This document shows positions 13,266-19,215 of a stretch of DNA of 19,215 nt, piece by piece. This stretch comes from DATLAN01 sp035527455 (GTDB lineage Bacteria > Planctomycetota > Planctomycetia > Pirellulales > Thermoguttaceae): positions 1 through 19,215 of the forward strand of contig DATLAN010000586.1 in the NCBI GenBank assembly GCA_035527455.1. The letters run 5' to 3'. How positions within the stretch are numbered: position 1 is the stretch's first letter; every line of letters begins with the position of its first letter. The translations under genes and the position numbers were made by a program. The notes under the pieces are model-generated. The model ran no database searches, was not told the DNA's origin, and saw only the letters and a program-made list of their open reading frames with translations.

Positions 13266-14120
13266 ATGAACGAACTGCCCGCCGAGATCGCCGCCAAACG
13301 TGACCGACTGTTGGAACTGCTGCGCAGCTTCGGATCGTGTGCCGTGGCGTACTCGGGCGGATTGGACAGCACCGTGCTGGCCAAAGCGGCGCAGTTGGCC
13401 CTCGGCGAGCGTGCCGTGGCCGTGACCGGCGTCAGCGCCAGTCTGGGCGCCGGCGAACTGGACGCGGCGAAGGAACTGGCCCGGCAGGTCGGCATCCGTC
13501 ATGAGGCGATCGAGACCGGCGAGCTTTCCATTCCCCAATACCAAGAGAACACGGCCAATCGCTGCTACTACTGCAAGACCGAACTGTTCGCTCAGGTCGA
13601 GGAGATTGCCCGGCGGACGGACGCGGCCGTGGTGGTCGACGGCAGCAACCGCGATGACCACGGCGAACACCGGCCGGGAATTCGGGCGGCACGAGACCGG
13701 AAGGTTCGCAGCCCGTTGGCCGAGTGCGGGTTCACCAAGGGGGAACTCCGCCGGTTGGCCGAGCACTGGGAGATTCCCACGTGGGACAAGCCGGCTACGC
13801 CCTGCTTGAGCAGCCGGATCGCCTACGGAGAGAAGGTCACGCCCGAGCGGCTGGCGATGGTCGATCGGGCCGAACGGTTCCTGCGCGATCGCGGGTTCGA
13901 GCCGTTGCGGGTGCGCTACCACAAGGGCGACGTGGCGCGGATCGAAGTCTCGGCCGGGGAACTCGCCCGATTCACCGAGGAGGCGTTTCGCGGCGAGGTG
14001 GTCGACTATCTGAAATCGGTCGGCTTCAAGTACGTGTCGCTCGACCTGGAGGGTTTCCGCAGCGGCAGTCTCAACGCGGTTCTGCCGGTCGAGAGTCTGG
14101 AGATCGGCGACGGGCAGTAG
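13266..14120 (+). CDS. larE: ATP-dependent sacrificial sulfur transferase LarE
   Basis: A 284-residue cytoplasmic PP-loop enzyme that adenylates the nicotinate-derived precursor and donates sulfur from a cysteine to make the nickel-pincer cofactor of lactate racemase-type enzymes. Seen motifs: PP-loop SGGLDST (residues 30-36), NRCYYCK (Cys100 and Cys103), DGSNRDDHGEHRPG (126-138) and KPATPCLSSRIAYG with Cys180, equivalent to the sacrificial cysteine of Lactobacillus LarE. The ATG at 13266 fits the family N-terminus; an earlier in-frame codon at 13107 lies within the 6S-like RNA and is rejected. The only Shine-Dalgarno-like GGAGG (13246-13250) is 15 bases away, inside the RNA's closing stem. 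No larA, larB or larC is in the window. Other roles in the NAD synthase/PP-loop group are less likely. Confidence 0.9.
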   Translation: MNELPAEIAAKRDRLLELLRSFGSCAVAYSGGLDSTVLAKAAQLALGERAVAVTGVSASLGAGELDAAKELARQVGIRHEAIETGELSIPQYQENTANRCYYCKTELFAQVEEIARRTDAAVVVDGSNRDDHGEHRPGIRAARDRKVRSPLAECGFTKGELRRLAEHWEIPTWDKPATPCLSSRIAYGEKVTPERLAMVDRAERFLRDRGFEPLRVRYHKGDVARIEVSAGELARFTEEAFRGEVVDYLKSVGFKYVSLDLEGFRSGSLNAVLPVESLEIGDGQ

Positions 14121-14121
14121 C

Positions 14122-14141
14122 CATCTCGCTGCGGCGAGATG
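14122..14141 (+). terminator. UNCG-loop hairpin after larE
   Basis: A perfect 8-bp stem CATCTCGC/GCGAGATG is closed by the tetraloop TGCG with a C-G closing pair, a very stable UNCG type. It begins 1 base after the larE stop. No T-run follows, so it may protect the mRNA end or act with the palindrome just downstream. Confidence 0.55.
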
Positions 14142-14158
14142 CAGCCACGTCTCGCGTT

Positions 14159-14264
14159 GGGTGGCACGCCCTGAGGAACGAAGGGCGTGGTTTGGCAGGC
14201 TTTCCACGCCCTTCGTTCCTCAGGGCGTGCCACCCAATGGGATAAGTTATTCCCGCGCGGAACC
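14159..14264. repeat. Palindromic repeat element, copy 3 (inverted)
   Basis: Perfect 32-bp arms lie at 14159-14190 and 14204-14235, identical in sequence to copy 2. The 13-base loop (TTTGGCAGGCTTT) is close to the reverse complement of the copy 2 loop, so this copy is in the opposite orientation. The outer right end CCGCGCGGAACC runs up to 14264, touching the kinase stop codon. The outer left end is absent. It lies between the convergent genes larE and the kinase and could form a stem ending transcription from either side. Confidence 0.9.
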
Positions 14265-15890
14265 TTACGATCGCAAGATCAGAATGCCCAGCAGGATCAA
14301 GGCGATCACCCCACCCGCACCGAGCACGCCCCACAGCCACGTGGGAATGGACTTGCGCCGCGAGCGATAGGCTTCGATCTCTTCCGGGGTCAACGGCGTG
14401 CGCGCACGAAGACGGGCCACCGCCGGAGAGACGTCGGTCTCGATATGGAACGCCGGCAGCGGGCCGTCTTTGACCGGACGCGCCGCCGGGGCTTCATTGG
14501 GCGGACCTGCGGGAGCTTCTTTCCTGCCGCCCGCCGTTCCCTCGGACTTCACGGGTGCGGCACCTTTGCCGAGCACGGATCCGGAGCCCTTGACCGTCGC
14601 CCGAGCCAAATCGGACACGGTATCTTTCGTGACGTCCTTCACGGCGCCCTTTGCCGTATCCCCGCGATCGGGCAGCGGCGGCACTGCGGCGGGTCGACTC
14701 CTGTCCGGCGAATCGGCACGCGAGGGCCTCGGGGCATTCGGCTGCCGGGCCGGCGGGGCACCCGCCCGACGCGCAGCCGCCGGACGAGCCGAACCGGCCG
14801 CCACCAGACGGGACGACGAAGAGCCGCTGCCGCTGGGCGAATCCACCTCGTGCCCGTGCAGCGTCAACCATCCCGCCAGTGCCTCGGCCACATCCCGGGC
14901 CGTCTGGTAGCGGTGTTTCGGCTTCTTGGCCATCATCCGCATGCAGATCTCGATCAAGTCCTCCGGAGCGTCCGGCCGGTCTTCGAGAATGCTCGGCGGC
15001 GGCTCCTTCTGATGCGCGATCAACCGTTGCGGCAGCGTCCCTTCGGAAAACGGTGGATGCCCGGTCAAAAGGTAATACAACGAACACCCCAGGCTGTAGA
15101 TGTCGGCCCGCGCGTCCACGCCGTGGCTGTCCAGGGCCTGCTCCGGCGACAGATAGTCGGCCGTTCCCAGCACGTTCTCGTCGTAAGCCACCGTCAGCGA
15201 AGCCCGATCCTCGTTGGTAAACCGGGCCAGTCCCAAATCGAGCACCTTGACCACGTTCTTCTGATCGACCAGCAGGTTGGCCGGTTTGACGTCTCGGTGG
15301 ATCAATCCCGACTGGTGGGCGTGGGCGAGCCCTTCGGCGCCCTGGCGGATGTAGTCCGCGGCCTCGGCGTAGTCCAACGGGCCGTCCCGCTTGACCATCT
15401 GCGAAAGGTCGCGGCCTTCGACGTACTCCATCACCAGGAAGTGGATATCGTTTTCGTTGTCCACGTCGTACGCCCGAACGATGTTGCGATGGTCCAGCGA
15501 AGCGGCGGCCTGGGCTTCGCGGTGGAATCGGGCGAGATACGAGGAATCTTCCACGCGATTCTTGGGCAGGATCTTGATCGCCACGCGGCGCTGCATCACG
15601 ACGTGCTCGGCGAGATAGACCGTGCTCATGCCCCCGGTGCCCAGGAGATCGAGCAACTTGTACTTCTTGAGGAAGAAGCCCTTGTGCCGGCCCTCCATCA
15701 GCTTCTCGCACTGCCACCGGGTCAGCAAACCGGCGTCGATGAGCTTCTCCGCGACCGGGTCCACGTCGGTGGGGAGCTTTCCGTCCGTCTGGGCCTTCAA
15801 TTCGCGCAGCGCGTCGCTGAGTTGATCCCGTTCGATCAACCCGCTCCGCCGTATCAAGTCGAGGAATGTGTCAACCGTCGGTTTGGCCAT
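14265..15890 (-). CDS. Tail-anchored Ser/Thr protein kinase
   Basis: A 541-residue Hanks-type kinase. Residues 1-72 form a small helical domain (TFLDLIRRSGLIERDQL ... LLTRWQCEKLMEG) common in front of planctomycete kinases. The kinase domain runs about 77-345: Gly loop GTGGMSTV (84-91), VAIK with Lys106, helix-C Glu125, HRDVKPANLL with Asp200, DLG in place of DFG (218-220), and SPEQ in place of APE. A long Pro/Ala/Ser-rich linker follows, then a single C-terminal membrane helix (WGVLGAGGVIALILLGILIL) ending only two residues later. There is thus no external sensor domain, and the kinase faces the cytoplasm. A GTG at 15932 is an alternative start; the ATG at 15890 is preferred for family fit, but neither has a strong ribosome site. 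It is convergent with larE. Confidence 0.92.
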   Translation of the reverse strand: MAKPTVDTFLDLIRRSGLIERDQLSDALRELKAQTDGKLPTDVDPVAEKLIDAGLLTRWQCEKLMEGRHKGFFLKKYKLLDLLGTGGMSTVYLAEHVVMQRRVAIKILPKNRVEDSSYLARFHREAQAAASLDHRNIVRAYDVDNENDIHFLVMEYVEGRDLSQMVKRDGPLDYAEAADYIRQGAEGLAHAHQSGLIHRDVKPANLLVDQKNVVKVLDLGLARFTNEDRASLTVAYDENVLGTADYLSPEQALDSHGVDARADIYSLGCSLYYLLTGHPPFSEGTLPQRLIAHQKEPPPSILEDRPDAPEDLIEICMRMMAKKPKHRYQTARDVAEALAGWLTLHGHEVDSPSGSGSSSSRLVAAGSARPAAARRAGAPPARQPNAPRPSRADSPDRSRPAAVPPLPDRGDTAKGAVKDVTKDTVSDLARATVKGSGSVLGKGAAPVKSEGTAGGRKEAPAGPPNEAPAARPVKDGPLPAFHIETDVSPAVARLRARTPLTPEEIEAYRSRRKSIPTWLWGVLGAGGVIALILLGILILRS

Positions 15891-16246
15891 GCCCAAGTTG
15901 ACGTCGGATGTGTTAGTGCGCTGAACTTTCACGCCCTGCGGAGGATACCAGTTCTGGAAAAGTATGACGAGAGATGAGCTATCGAACGATCCTCGCTCGC
16001 GGTTTCCTCCGCATCCTACATGCTACCATCTATTCCCGGATGATACCAGCAAGGGCGCTTGTCGTAAACCACCCAAACGGAGAAGTTTCCTCCTGCGCTG
16101 ATCGCAAAGGGAGATCGTAGCGGATGCAGCAACACCTGGAGATTTGCCGGTTCGGGCAAGTCTACGGCGCGCCATCCGTGCGGAGTCGGACCGAAAACTC
16201 ACGCCGATCGGCTGCCAAAATCAACTCGAACAGGGGGTGTTGCTCT
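15891..16246. other. Intergenic gap, nothing clear
   Basis: About 355 bases between the kinase start and the FIST gene stop, both on the minus strand. I see no convincing gene, structured RNA or repeat. A kinase promoter must lie here, but no pair of boxes stood out. Confidence 0.5.
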
Positions 16247-17218
16247 CTACTGCCCGAGAATCGCACAAATCACGATGTGATATCCCACGCCCTTCGGGGC
16301 CGAGTCGTTGTCTTTCGGGCCGGTTTCGCCGCTGCCGTAGAAACCGAAGATGGGCGTATCTCCGGCGGCGTCCTTCATCAACTGCAACTCCTTGTCGATC
16401 GCGCCGCCCATCTGGCCACGCCGGCCGCCGCAATCGAACGCGAGCACCAGCAGGGCCTTGTCCTTGCCTTCGCCCAGGGCCTCTTCGGCGGCCTCGCCGG
16501 CCACGGCGATCACGCGCTCCTTTTCCTGCGCCGGGGCATTCTTGGCGGCAAACCCGCACTTGAAATCGCCGCACAGCATCAGCCCCAGGTTGCTCTTCGG
16601 CAAGACCTTGCCCTGGACGTACAAAAGATCGCGGAAGGCCGCTCCCCCGGCGACGGGAAACTTCTCGCCCAGCACGCCGCACACCCCGCCGACCAGCGCG
16701 TCGTTCGTCGGCACGTGACACGCGCCGAAGAGCAACACGACGCGACCGCCCCCCTCGGGCACGCCGGCCGCCTTGAGCCCTTCGCCGATCTTCTTGCCGC
16801 ACGCTTCATGGCCGCCCTCCACGTCGGCCACGGCCGCCGCCGCCCGGATGTCGCCGCCCAGCGCCAACACGCCCACGGTGCCCGTATTGCAGTCCTGGGT
16901 GATCGGCGCGTAGGCCGAGCAACCATAGACGATCGACTGGTCGAAGACCGAAGTGACGCCGGCGAGCATGGCCTCCTTGTCCGGCACGCCGTTGCCCACG
17001 CTGTCGAAGACCAGCACCACCTTCGCCTCCCGGTCGCCCAGCGCCGCCTTGGCCTTGGCGGCCGCTTCCGTGCCCGCCTGTTGCGGATCGGCCAGTTCCG
17101 AGTGGCCGTTGCCGACGTAAATGGCCGCCTCGGCGGTGTTGGCAGACACGAGCGTCATCATCCCGGCAAGCACGGCAAACGCCAGAGCGCCGTTGAACGT
17201 GATCTTGAGTTGATTCAT
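16247..17218 (-). CDS. Exported FIST-domain protein
   Basis: A 323-residue protein with a clear signal peptide (GALAFAVLAGMMTLVSA, cut at about residue 31 after TAEA). The rest has the FIST N plus FIST C layout: a KVVLVFDSVGNG strand, the VYGCSAYAPI turn typical of FIST_N, a central RVVLLFGACHV strand, and the C-terminal PIFGFYGSGETGP motif of FIST_C. FIST domains are predicted sensory domains thought to bind small ligands such as amino acids, usually in the cytoplasm fused or linked to signalling proteins; export is unusual. At least eight Cys are present (for example LMLCGDFKCGF and FDCGGRRGQ), allowing disulfides or metal binding outside the cytoplasm. GGGAG lies 8 bases before the ATG. 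No signalling partner is adjacent on the same strand except the kinase 350 bases downstream. Confidence 0.85.
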   Translation of the reverse strand: MNQLKITFNGALAFAVLAGMMTLVSANTAEAAIYVGNGHSELADPQQAGTEAAAKAKAALGDREAKVVLVFDSVGNGVPDKEAMLAGVTSVFDQSIVYGCSAYAPITQDCNTGTVGVLALGGDIRAAAAVADVEGGHEACGKKIGEGLKAAGVPEGGGRVVLLFGACHVPTNDALVGGVCGVLGEKFPVAGGAAFRDLLYVQGKVLPKSNLGLMLCGDFKCGFAAKNAPAQEKERVIAVAGEAAEEALGEGKDKALLVLAFDCGGRRGQMGGAIDKELQLMKDAAGDTPIFGFYGSGETGPKDNDSAPKGVGYHIVICAILGQ

Positions 17219-17317
17219 CGAGATTTCTCCCTATCAGCCCCGGAATGTATGAAGTAGGTAGAAGGGACGCCACGCACACGATTCGACCGACGGCAGCCGG
17301 TCACCAAGGCCCCCATC

Positions 17318-17346
17318 ATGATAGACCGGGGCTTCCCGGATTGCAA
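17318..17346 (-). promoter_or_regulatory. Probable FIST gene promoter
   Basis: On the minus strand TTGCAA (17341-17346), a 17-base spacer and TATCAT (17318-17323) give a start near 17311 and a leader of about 90 bases. The -10 matches 5 of 6 consensus bases. Confidence 0.55.
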
Positions 17347-17414
17347 ACCGCCCGGCACCATGACAGAATGAGCACGGTCGATCCGCGGTGGCCGACTCGA
17401 ACCGTAAGCGGCGA

Positions 17415-17502
17415 GTGGAAAACGGGGACTGGCTCCGAGCCGCAAAAGGCGTGAAAGTCGCGGAAAGGCGCTGCCGGCTCGGTGCCTGTCCCCTTTTTCC
17501 AC
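17415..17502. repeat. Imperfect palindrome with 27-bp arms
   Basis: The left arm 17415-17441 and right arm 17476-17502 pair at 24 of 27 positions around a 34-base middle. The arms contain GGGGACTGGCTCCGAGCC and GGCTCGGTGCCTGTCCCC. It lies in the divergent gap between the FIST and esterase genes and looks like another non-coding dispersed repeat. Confidence 0.75.
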
Positions 17503-17539
17503 GGCGTCCAAGAATCACCGCCCGAAAAGAACGTTGACC

Positions 17540-17607
17540 TGTAGCTGAATTCGCAAGAATTCAGAGTGTATAGAGTGTATTGCTGAATTTCTGGAAATTC
17601 AGCTACA
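17540..17607. repeat. GCAA-loop palindrome, copy 2
   Basis: Outer arms of 12 bp at 17540-17551 and 17596-17607 (TGTAGCTGAATT and its complement). Inside are two adjacent perfect hairpins: CTGAATTC-GCAA-GAATTCAG (17545-17564) and CTGAATTT-CTGG-AAATTCAG (17583-17602). Between them AGAGTGTAT is repeated twice (17563-17580). It shares the ATTCGCAAGAATTC core with 12218-12238. Confidence 0.8.
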
Positions 17608-17640
17608 CCGTCCTGCAACACTGGAGAGAAGGACCCCATC

Positions 17641-18816
17641 ATGTCTACCACCCGATCACGCCTGCTGACCTGCGCGAGCATCCTCGTTTTCGGGATGTTC
17701 CAGACCTCGATCTCTTCGGCCCAGCAGCCACCTGCCGGGCGTCAACCGCCCTCGGTCGACGAGATCTTCAACCGGCTCGATAAGAACCACGACGGCAAGC
17801 TCTCGCGCGACGAACTGCCCGAACCGATGCGGCGGAACTTCGACCGGGTCGATGCCGACGGCGACGGGGCGATCACGCGGGAGGAAGACGCCGCCTTCCG
17901 CCGCAGGGGACCAGCCGGCGGCGCGACGCGCCCGGCCACGCCACCGCAACCGCGCATCTCCGACGCCGTCCGCTTCGAGCCGGACATTCCTTACGCCGAT
18001 ACCGACAACCCGCGGCAAAAGCTCGACCTGCTGCTGCCCAAGAAGCCCGGCGACGACAAGCCGCTGCCGGTGGTCGTCTGGATTCACGGCGGCGCCTGGC
18101 GCGGGGGCGACAAACGCAGCGGGCTGGGAATGCTGTCGGAGTACGTCGCCTCGGGCAACTACGCCGGCGTGTCGGTCGGCTACCGGCTCACCGGCGAGGC
18201 GATGTGGCCCGTGCAAATCCACGACTGCAAGGCGGCCATCCGCTGGATCCGCGGGAATGCCGAGCGGTACAACCTCGACCCGCAGCGGATCGGCGTGTGG
18301 GGAAGCTCGGCCGGCGGACACCTGGTCGCCATGCTGGGAACCGGCGGCGACGTGAAGGAACTCGAAGGCGATCTCGGCAATCACGCCGACCAGAGCAGCC
18401 GCGTGACCTGCGTGGTCGACTACTTCGGTCCGGCCGACCTGCTCTCGATGGGCCAATTCCCCAGCAACATCGCCCACGACGCGCCCGACTCGCCCGAGTC
18501 GCGGCTGGTCGGCGGGCCGTTGCAGGAAACCAAGGACGCCGCCCGAAGCGCCTCGCCGGCCACGTACGTCTCGAAAGACGATCCGCCGTTCTTGATCGTC
18601 CACGGCGACAAGGACCCGTTGGTGCCGCACAACCAGTCCGTCCGGCTCGACGAGGCCCTACACAAGGCGGGCGCGGACGTGTCGTTCATCACCATCCAAG
18701 GCGGCGGCCACGGCGGATTCCACGGCGAGGAATTGCCCCGCCGGGTACAGCAATTCCTCGACAAGCACCTCCGCGGGCAAGACGCCGAAATCTCCGAAGA
18801 GCCGATTTCGCATTAG
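17641..18816 (+). CDS. Secreted EF-hand alpha/beta-hydrolase (esterase)
   Basis: A 391-residue exported protein. The signal peptide (LLTCASILVFGMFQTSISSA) is followed by two EF-hand-type calcium loops, DKNHDGKLSRDE (47-58) and DADGDGAITREE (71-82). A Pro-rich linker leads to an alpha/beta-hydrolase domain of the BD-FAE/carboxylesterase type. The oxyanion motif is HGGAW (149-153). The nucleophile is Ser223 in GSSAGGH, the likely acid is Asp325 in HGDKDPLVP, and the catalytic His357 is in GGGHGGF. The expected reaction is ester hydrolysis, perhaps acetyl or feruloyl groups on plant or algal polysaccharides, which would fit the beta-helix enzyme in this window, but the substrate is inference. 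AAGGA lies 9 bases before the ATG. Confidence 0.92.
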   Translation: MSTTRSRLLTCASILVFGMFQTSISSAQQPPAGRQPPSVDEIFNRLDKNHDGKLSRDELPEPMRRNFDRVDADGDGAITREEDAAFRRRGPAGGATRPATPPQPRISDAVRFEPDIPYADTDNPRQKLDLLLPKKPGDDKPLPVVVWIHGGAWRGGDKRSGLGMLSEYVASGNYAGVSVGYRLTGEAMWPVQIHDCKAAIRWIRGNAERYNLDPQRIGVWGSSAGGHLVAMLGTGGDVKELEGDLGNHADQSSRVTCVVDYFGPADLLSMGQFPSNIAHDAPDSPESRLVGGPLQETKDAARSASPATYVSKDDPPFLIVHGDKDPLVPHNQSVRLDEALHKAGADVSFITIQGGGHGGFHGEELPRRVQQFLDKHLRGQDAEISEEPISH

Positions 18817-18882
18817 GGTCTTACGTTGCGACTCTTGCGCACGGTGCGCGCATGTTTGACGTAACCGATTGTGATAACAACG

Positions 18883-18910
18883 TTTAGCGGGCGGGCTTGC
18901 CCGCCGTTTG
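18883..18910. repeat. GGCGGGC palindromic repeat, single copy
   Basis: It contains the perfect palindrome GGCGGGC-TT-GCCCGCC (18890-18905). The 28 bases match 19080-19107 at 26 positions, so this is a lone copy of the arm found doubled in the element to the right. Confidence 0.8.
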
Positions 18911-18952
18911 GTTGCGGCTCTGCCGCGCTGAGGCAAAGTGTGACTCTCGGTT

Positions 18953-18984
18953 GGGGATTCGGGGCTGGGGACTCGGGGCTGGGG
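18953..18984 (+). repeat. G-quadruplex-type tandem GGGG repeat
   Basis: Five GGGG runs (18953, 18961, 18967, 18975 and 18981) are separated by loops of 4, 2, 4 and 2 bases, built from a 14-base unit GGGGCTGGGGACTC repeated. This meets the usual definition of an intramolecular G-quadruplex. It lies in non-coding DNA about 140 bases after the esterase stop. Confidence 0.7.
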
Positions 18985-18986
18985 AC

Positions 18987-19194
18987 TAATACTACAGCGC
19001 TGTATTGCTGCTCGGAATCGTCGTAACATTAGTGAGAAAAAACACTTATATTATCAAGCGACCATTCGACAAGAAAGCATTTAGCCGGCGGGCTTGCCCG
19101 CCGTGTGTTTCCTCGCAAACTCCACGATCAACACGGCGGGCAAGCCCGCCGGCTAAATGATGAATGCATCGCTCAACATAGCGCGGCAGTACTA
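18987..19194. mobile_element. Candidate MITE-like element with terminal inverted repeats
   Basis: The ends 18987-19007 and 19174-19194 are inverted repeats matching at 16 of 21 positions (left end TAATACTACAGCGCT). An ACTA occurs at each edge (18985-18988 and 19191-19194). The inside has no gene. It could be a non-autonomous transposon remnant, but the terminal match is imperfect and no transposase is present. Confidence 0.35.
19078..19159. repeat. Perfect inverted repeat with 28-bp arms
   Basis: Arms 19078-19105 and 19132-19159 are exactly complementary, around a 26-base middle. Each arm contains the palindrome GGCGGGCTTGCCCGCC, so either arm can also fold alone. It is nested in the candidate element at 18987-19194. 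Confidence 0.9.
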
Positions 19195-19215
19195 AGACCA
19201 TGGTCTTCCCAAGCC

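Noticed and set aside
14187..15977. Long plus-strand open frame of 596 codons
   Set aside because: It is antisense to the Ser/Thr kinase, which has all catalytic motifs, and begins inside the palindromic repeat.
16124..17257. Plus-strand open frame of 377 codons
   Set aside because: It is antisense to the FIST gene, which has a signal peptide, ribosome site and promoter. The plus frame shows no domain.

Overview
The window looks like a chromosomal segment of a planctomycete, probably of the Pirellulales type. The DNA is GC-rich with long antisense open frames. One large secreted protein carries the N-terminal LEARDLLSA-type motif and C-terminal dockerin-like repeats typical of planctomycete extracellular proteins. 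There are BON-only small proteins, a planctomycete-style Ser/Thr kinase, and many short palindromic intergenic repeats. No tRNA, rRNA, CRISPR array, transposase or phage gene was seen. Family calls come from motif recognition only; no database search was run.

Layout. Bases 1-781 hold no convincing gene but a mosaic of repeats, including an 81-bp exact copy of the 3' end of the beta-helix gene at 1418-3487. Next comes a small overlapping gene pair (782-1263) resembling a toxin-antitoxin module and bracketed by direct repeats. A minus-strand block follows: a secreted beta-helix protein (possible glycoside hydrolase or lyase), two BON-domain proteins and an APS kinase (cysC). Divergent from cysC is a plus-strand pair, alpha-glucan phosphorylase (glgP) and a flavodoxin-fold quinone reductase. 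Then come a 1189-residue secreted metalloprotease with its own strong promoter and a DUF2784 membrane protein.

The most notable element lies at about 13041-13260. It is a roughly 215-nt RNA predicted to fold into one long rod: its 5' end pairs with its 3' end over 11 bp directly before a T6 run, it has a central bubble, and a sigma70-like promoter lies upstream. This resembles 6S RNA (ssrS). It sits directly before larE (nickel-pincer cofactor sulfur transferase), much as ssrS precedes another gene in E. coli.

The right part holds larE convergent with a tail-anchored Ser/Thr kinase, with a perfect 32-bp-arm palindrome between them. It continues with a secreted FIST-domain protein on the minus strand, an EF-hand plus alpha/beta-hydrolase esterase on the plus strand, and a 400-bp repeat-rich end. 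That end contains a G-quadruplex motif and a 208-bp candidate MITE with a 28-bp-arm palindrome inside it.

Most genes look like independent housekeeping or surface functions rather than one pathway. The only tight operon-like pairs are the toxin-antitoxin-like pair and glgP-reductase, with 6S-larE as a possible third.
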